Source: Bacteroidota bacterium (GTDB lineage: Bacteria; Bacteroidota; Rhodothermia; Rhodothermales; UBA10348). From it: a stretch of DNA of 18,384 bases. The notes under the pieces were generated by a model. It saw only the letters and a program-made list of their open reading frames with translations, was not told the DNA's origin and did no database searches. Made by a program: the position numbers and the translations under genes. Shown here in pieces: positions 13,789-18,384 of the stretch. The stretch lies in the NCBI GenBank assembly GCA_022571135.1, contig JACZYK010000020.1, positions 1 through 18,384 on the forward strand, read 5' to 3'. Position 1 is the first letter of the stretch. The number at the start of each line of letters is the position of its first letter.

Positions 13789-16700
13789 TTATGCGGAGGT
13801 TTCGCCAGAAACCAATTCGCTATTCCCACGTGCTAGGACGGCCTCGTCGCCCCGGATTCCCCATTTCAGAAATAGCGTCGGCACGACCACCATGTTTAGA
13901 AATGTGGACGTCAACAGGCCACCCAGGATCACGATCGCCATCGGAGTCTGGATCTCCTTACCCGGTTCACCGCCGCCGAGGGCCAGCGGTATGAGAGCAA
14001 GACCTGCAACGAGAGCGGTCATTAGAATCGGACTCAACCGCTCCATCGATCCTTGAAATATAGCTTCCTGTAATGACTTACCCTCTGCGAGCAGGTGATG
14101 GTAGTGGCTTACGAGCAGGATGCCGTTGCGCACAGCAATCCCGAAGAGTGCGATAAAACCAACCAGGGCCGCCACGTTGAGTTCACCGCTCGTGAGGATG
14201 AGGGCGAGGACGCCGCCCGTGAAGGCCAAGGGTAGATTCACCATAATAAGCAGTGATGCACGCATGCTACCAAACTGCTGATAGAGGATCAGGAAGATTA
14301 TTGCAATCGAAAGCAGTGATAACAGCGAGATCCTCCGCGTAGCCTCACTGGCGCTTTCGAACTGTCCGCCGTACTCCACATAATATCCTTCCGGCAACGC
14401 CACGCTCTCTTGCACCACTTGCCGGATCTCCTCTACGACGCCGCCAATGTCGCGGCCGGCTACGTTGGAGGAGATAACGATCTTGCGCTGTACCCTCTCA
14501 CGGCTGATTGTGTTGGGACCTCGCTCCTCGCGCACGTCGGCGAGCTGAAATAAAGGGATCTTTGGTCCGAGCGGAGTGTCGATGAGGGCGTTTCGTATCC
14601 TCTCGGGATCGCCCCGGCTATTTTCGTCGAAGCGGACGATCAGGTCATAAGCCTCCTGGCCTTCACGGATCTGCGATACGGCCTCACCGGCGAAGGCTAC
14701 GTCGATGGTTTCGGCCAGGTGGCCAGGTGTCACTCCATATTTCGCCATGGCCCGCCGATTCACGTAGATACGGAGTTGAGGTACATCGGCCTGCTGTTCA
14801 ACGGCCAGATCCACCACACCGCGTACGCCCTCTATCGCTTTCCGTATGCGCTCCGCCTGGCGTCGGAGTTCGTATAAATCCGGGCCGAAAAGTTTAATCG
14901 CAATGGAGGCCCGGGTGCCCGAGAGCATATGATCAATGCGGTGGCCGATGGGCTGACCGATAGTGATGTTCGTGCCGGGTATGGACGCGAGAGAGGTACG
15001 AAGATCGTCCAACACCTCTTCTAATTTCATCTCGTCGAGATCCAGAAGAACGTCGATCTCAGCAGCATTCGCTCCCTGGGCGTGTTCGTCCAGTTCCGCG
15101 CGCCCGGTCCGGCGTGACGTGGCAACAACCGCGGGATGCGACAGTAGTCGCTCCTCGATCGTTATCCCCATCCTGTTAGAGACATCCAGACCCGTACCAG
15201 GCACGGTCACAGCCGATATCACGAGCGTACCCTCTTGAAATTCCGGCAGGAAACCGCGCCCCAGAAACAGGGAGGCGGCTAGCGTCACTACCAGCATGGC
15301 AGCTGAGGCTGTTAATACCGTTCTCGTTCGGTTAAGCGCGGTACGCAGGATCTTCGCGTAGGATCGCTTGAGGCGCTCGACGAGCCAGCTATCACCCTTG
15401 CGGTCCATAAAGGAGGCATTCGGAAGCAACACGTAGCACAGTACGGGTGTCACCGTAATGGCGACCATGAGTGAGGCCAGAATGCTTACGATATAAGCGA
15501 ACCCGAGGGGCCGGAGCATGCGCCCCTCCACTCCGGAGAGGAAAAAAAGTGGAATGAAAACAATCGTAATGATTAGCGTCGCGTTCAGGATGGGTGCCAG
15601 GATTTCCCGGGCCGCATCGTATACAACCTGTAGCGATGATCGACGATCGTCTCGCTGAAGCTGCCGGTTCTCCTTGAGTCGCCGAAAAATGTTTTCCATG
15701 CCGATGATCGCATCGTCCACGAGCCCGCCAATAGCTATAGCCATACCGCCCAGTGTCATCGTATTTATCGTGATATCGAAGGACTTCATGACTAGAATGG
15801 CAACGGATAGAGAAAGCGGAATAGCGACCACGGAAATGGCCGTCGTACGGAAGTTCCAGAGAAAGACGAACAGGATAAAGATTACCAGGATTGCCCCGTC
15901 GCGGAGGGCTTCAATGACGTTGCTGATTGCCAGCTCAATGAAGGTAGATTGCCGGAAAATGCCGCGGTCGATTTCCATGCCCTCCGGCAGCTGCGCCTGA
16001 ATGCGATCCAACTCCTGGTCGATGCGCACCGTCAACTCTAGCGTGTTCGCGTTCGGCTGCTTCTGGATCGAAAGAACGACTGCCGGTTCTGCGTTCACCG
16101 AGGCGATACCGAAGCGAGGTTTCGGACCGATTCGGATATCAGCGATCGCGCTCAGCAGCACCGGCACCCCCCCGCGCAGGGCTACCACCGTCTGGGCAAT
16201 ATCGTCCACGTCTCGCGCCCTGCCGAGTCCACGGATCAGCACCTCCCGTCCGCTCTGCTGATAGATGCCGCCGGCAGCATTCTCGTTCGACCCGGCCGCG
16301 GCCTCCAACACCTCCTTGATCGAGACGTCGTAGGTGCGCAGCGCTTCGGGGTGAATGAGAACCTGGTACTGTTTAACCTGCCCTCCGATCGGGACGACCT
16401 GCGACACACCCTCGATAGCCAGAAGGCGCTTGCGTACGAGCCAGTCGGCCGCGGATCGCACTTCCATCTCGGTGTGCACTTCACTCGTCATGCCGATAAG
16501 CATGATCTCGCCCATAATCGAAGTGATGGGGGCGAGGACGGGCGGATCGATATCAGCAGGAAGCTGAGCACTCACGAGCTGGAGCTTCTCGCTCACGATC
16601 TGGCGAGCACGGAAGATATCGGCTCCCCACTCGAATTCTACCCAGACAATAGATATGCCCTGCGACGAGCTGGAACGGACGCGCCGAACGCCGGACGCGC

Positions 16701-16923
16701 CATTCACCGCTGTCTCAATAGGAAACGTAACGAGCATTTCCACTTCTTCGGCGGCCATCCCGTGCGCCTCGGTAAGCACCGTGACGGTCGGAGCTGTCAG
16801 ATCGGGAAAAACATCGACGGGTATCGTTATCGCCGCATAACCGCCCGCTACGAGCAGTACGACCGAACCGAATAATGTGACGACGCGGTTCTTAAGTGAC
16901 CACTGGATCAATCCCTGAAGCAT
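13789..16923 (-). CDS. RND efflux transporter permease, CusA/CzcA (HME) family
   Basis: This 1044-aa inner-membrane protein is the proton-driven pump of a tripartite RND efflux system. It has the HME-family N-terminus (PVDVFPDLTAPTVTVLTEA, then FPIETAVNGASGVRRVRS) and the TM4 proton-relay motif GGLVDDAIIGMENIFRRL with Asp403 and Glu410. The position of the first CzcA aspartate (Asp402 in CzcA, DFGIIVD) is Ala397 here, as in CusA. The three copper-binding methionines of CusA (Met573, Met623, Met672) align by my reading with His665, Val731 and Leu785, so Cu/Ag export is doubtful. It follows the adaptor gene by 42 bp, so the two form an operon; an outer-membrane TolC-like gene is not in the window. 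Substrate is unassigned, so I give no symbol. Confidence 0.93.
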   Translation of the reverse strand: MLQGLIQWSLKNRVVTLFGSVVLLVAGGYAAITIPVDVFPDLTAPTVTVLTEAHGMAAEEVEMLVTFPIETAVNGASGVRRVRSSSSQGISIVWVEFEWGADIFRARQIVSEKLQLVSAQLPADIDPPVLAPITSIMGEIMLIGMTSEVHTEMEVRSAADWLVRKRLLAIEGVSQVVPIGGQVKQYQVLIHPEALRTYDVSIKEVLEAAAGSNENAAGGIYQQSGREVLIRGLGRARDVDDIAQTVVALRGGVPVLLSAIADIRIGPKPRFGIASVNAEPAVVLSIQKQPNANTLELTVRIDQELDRIQAQLPEGMEIDRGIFRQSTFIELAISNVIEALRDGAILVIFILFVFLWNFRTTAISVVAIPLSLSVAILVMKSFDITINTMTLGGMAIAIGGLVDDAIIGMENIFRRLKENRQLQRDDRRSSLQVVYDAAREILAPILNATLIITIVFIPLFFLSGVEGRMLRPLGFAYIVSILASLMVAITVTPVLCYVLLPNASFMDRKGDSWLVERLKRSYAKILRTALNRTRTVLTASAAMLVVTLAASLFLGRGFLPEFQEGTLVISAVTVPGTGLDVSNRMGITIEERLLSHPAVVATSRRTGRAELDEHAQGANAAEIDVLLDLDEMKLEEVLDDLRTSLASIPGTNITIGQPIGHRIDHMLSGTRASIAIKLFGPDLYELRRQAERIRKAIEGVRGVVDLAVEQQADVPQLRIYVNRRAMAKYGVTPGHLAETIDVAFAGEAVSQIREGQEAYDLIVRFDENSRGDPERIRNALIDTPLGPKIPLFQLADVREERGPNTISRERVQRKIVISSNVAGRDIGGVVEEIRQVVQESVALPEGYYVEYGGQFESASEATRRISLLSLLSIAIIFLILYQQFGSMRASLLIMVNLPLAFTGGVLALILTSGELNVAALVGFIALFGIAVRNGILLVSHYHHLLAEGKSLQEAIFQGSMERLSPILMTALVAGLALIPLALGGGEPGKEIQTPMAIVILGGLLTSTFLNMVVVPTLFLKWGIRGDEAVLARGNSELVSGETSA

Positions 16924-16965
16924 ACGAATATATTTAGCGGTTTCGTTGTTCTGTGAATCAGGCGA

Positions 16966-18384
16966 TCAGTGTGCGTGACCTTCCGTCGCGATATCGCTGG
17001 TGCTGAGGGAGCCCAGATAGACCTGGTAGGCACCGACGGTTACGACGTGTTCATGCTCTTCGACGCCCTCGGCGACGATCGTGTACTCGCCATCCGTCGG
17101 CCCGAGTCGGAGAACGCGGCGCTCGAACGTCTCTCCGCCCACCTGTACATAGGCAACCGGCACACCGTCCTCGTTTTGTATGGCCTTATTGGGTATCGCA
17201 ACTCCCACTATGCTGCCTCCTATGTAGAGATAAGCCTGCGCGAACATCCCGATTTTTAGACTTGAGTCCGGGTTTTTCACGACCACCGTCACCGGTAGTG
17301 TTCGGCTGTCGGGATCGATGATGGTGCCTATCGACTGAATTCGGTCGGCGCGGTATCTCTTCTGACTCCCTTCGACCGTGAATACGGCACCGGTGGCCCT
17401 GGAGGCTTGCTCGGCATATCTCGAGGGAACACGTAGGCGCACCCAGACTTCGCTAGCGTCTATAATTGTAAAAAGATGATCTCCTGCCTCCACGCGTGAG
17501 CCACTCGAGAGCTCCCGTTTTACGACTATTCCTGAAATAGGGGCGCGTACGGAGTAATGGTAGCCATCTCCCGCACCACCCATGGCATCGAGCCGCGAGC
17601 GAGCGACTGCAAGTTGAGCGCGGGTTTCAACGAGACGTTTCTCCGGAATGGCTTCCACATCGAAGAGCCGCGATGCCCGCTCCACCTCCCTTTCCAATCG
17701 TTGGACGAGCGCTCGGGTCTCGGCAAACGAATCGTCGCCTCCCGCGGGTGAAAGTGTCGCCATAATCTGCCCCTTCTCCACGCGTTCGCCGGAAACGGGC
17801 GCAGATAAATTGGCCTCGGCAAGCACCAACCCATCGATCGGTGCAGCCACCTCCGCCATCTTTCCGGGTACGGGAATCAGATCCCCGGTCACCTGTATCG
17901 CAGTCTGCAGATCGCGTCTTTGAATCGATACTACCGAAAAATCGATCGGCCATTGCTGCTCTTTCAAAAAACTGATACCGCCGGCATCGTCGTCCTGCAC
18001 GGGTACATCGGCTATGCTTGCATACACCCGAATTTCCCCCACCTCTATGCGGTCCTCGACCTGTGGACCTTCGATTACCATGGTGAGGTTGTACAAACCT
18101 GCCTGTGCTAACGATGGAGCCGGCGTATAAATTCCAGGCCGCGCCGGCGTTTCAGTACGGAATTGTTGTACGGATCCGTCGAGACCACTGAAAACAAGCG
18201 TAAGACTGCCCTCGGTAACAGGCTGAAAGTCTTCGAGCACGGTGACGTGGATGGCCCAGGGCGCGCCGGCTTCGCCGGCGATCAGCACCGGATACTCGAA
18301 GAAGAGCTCCGTCTTCTCGGCCCAGAGCGTGATGGCAAACGAAATACCAGGATCATCGTCCACGACGTCCTGGGGGGATTCGTC
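16966..18384 (-). CDS. RND efflux periplasmic adaptor (HlyD/CusB type), 5' end missing
   Basis: At least 472 residues are visible and the frame is open to the window edge, so the true start lies beyond 18384; the GTG at 18363 is not needed as a start. The first ~115 visible residues form a probable beta-sandwich domain (FAITLWAEKTELFFEYPVLI, WAIHVTVLEDFQPVTEGSLT). The membrane-fusion fold follows: half a lipoyl domain (AEVAAPIDGLVLAE), a short alpha-hairpin (LVQRLEREVERASRLF and nearby), the second half (YSVRAPISGIVVKREL), the beta-barrel (VWVRLRVPSRYAEQA) and a membrane-proximal end finishing TEGHAH. It links the inner-membrane pump to an outer-membrane channel and is the first of two genes seen in the operon. 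The short hairpin fits metal-type (CusB-like) adaptors. The signal peptide and any N-terminal metal site are outside the window. Confidence 0.9.
   Translation of the reverse strand, partial: DESPQDVVDDDPGISFAITLWAEKTELFFEYPVLIAGEAGAPWAIHVTVLEDFQPVTEGSLTLVFSGLDGSVQQFRTETPARPGIYTPAPSLAQAGLYNLTMVIEGPQVEDRIEVGEIRVYASIADVPVQDDDAGGISFLKEQQWPIDFSVVSIQRRDLQTAIQVTGDLIPVPGKMAEVAAPIDGLVLAEANLSAPVSGERVEKGQIMATLSPAGGDDSFAETRALVQRLEREVERASRLFDVEAIPEKRLVETRAQLAVARSRLDAMGGAGDGYHYSVRAPISGIVVKRELSSGSRVEAGDHLFTIIDASEVWVRLRVPSRYAEQASRATGAVFTVEGSQKRYRADRIQSIGTIIDPDSRTLPVTVVVKNPDSSLKIGMFAQAYLYIGGSIVGVAIPNKAIQNEDGVPVAYVQVGGETFERRVLRLGPTDGEYTIVAEGVEEHEHVVTVGAYQVYLGSLSTSDIATEGHAH

Noticed and set aside
13789..18384. 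Horizontal transfer of the RND operon
   Set aside because: No integrase, repeat, tRNA or transposase borders it in the window, and I could not see a base or codon shift by eye that would support a claim.

Overview
The window looks like chromosomal DNA from a member of the Bacteroidota, probably one of its higher-GC marine branches such as Rhodothermia or Balneolia. Three things point there. Sites matching the Bacteroidota -33/-7 promoter (TTTG, about 19 nt, TAnnTTTG) lie upstream of uvrD, nupC and fabI. Shine-Dalgarno sequences are mostly absent. The proteins (Bacteroidota-like FabI, a TonB-C-terminal lipoprotein, a CusA-like RND pump) fit that phylum. The phylum is reasonably supported; the class is a guess. 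I saw no tRNA, rRNA, CRISPR array, insertion sequence or phage gene.

Layout, left to right. (1) 39-2366 (-) encodes a UvrD/PcrA helicase, divergent across a 298-bp promoter region from a NupC-type nucleoside transporter (2665-3996, +). (2) A six-gene minus-strand run is read from 9283 down to 4004: fabI, a HAD-IIB phosphatase-like protein, a secreted L,D-transpeptidase-like protein, a long NfeD protein with a ClpP-like protease domain, a short NfeD paralogue, and a lipoprotein ending in a TonB_C domain. Gaps are 35-99 bp, so much of the run may be co-transcribed. Most products concern membrane lipid or cell-envelope upkeep. (3) Divergent from fabI is a secreted S9 serine peptidase of the plant chloroplast glutamyl-endopeptidase type (9474-11942, +). 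(4) An inositol-monophosphatase-family enzyme (11960-12787, -) converges on it and diverges from an unrecognised lipoprotein gene (12893-13699, +). (5) The right end holds an RND efflux operon on the minus strand: a periplasmic adaptor whose 5' end is cut by the window edge, then a CusA-like inner-membrane permease.

Each of the three convergent gene ends carries a short inverted repeat that could act as a bidirectional terminator. No gap without a gene exceeds 300 bp.

I found no clear new multi-gene system. The items most worth a second look are the RND pump that lacks the copper-binding methionine triad, the tandem NfeD paralogues next to an L,D-transpeptidase and a TonB_C lipoprotein, the structured nupC leader, and the bacterial homologue of chloroplast glutamyl endopeptidase.
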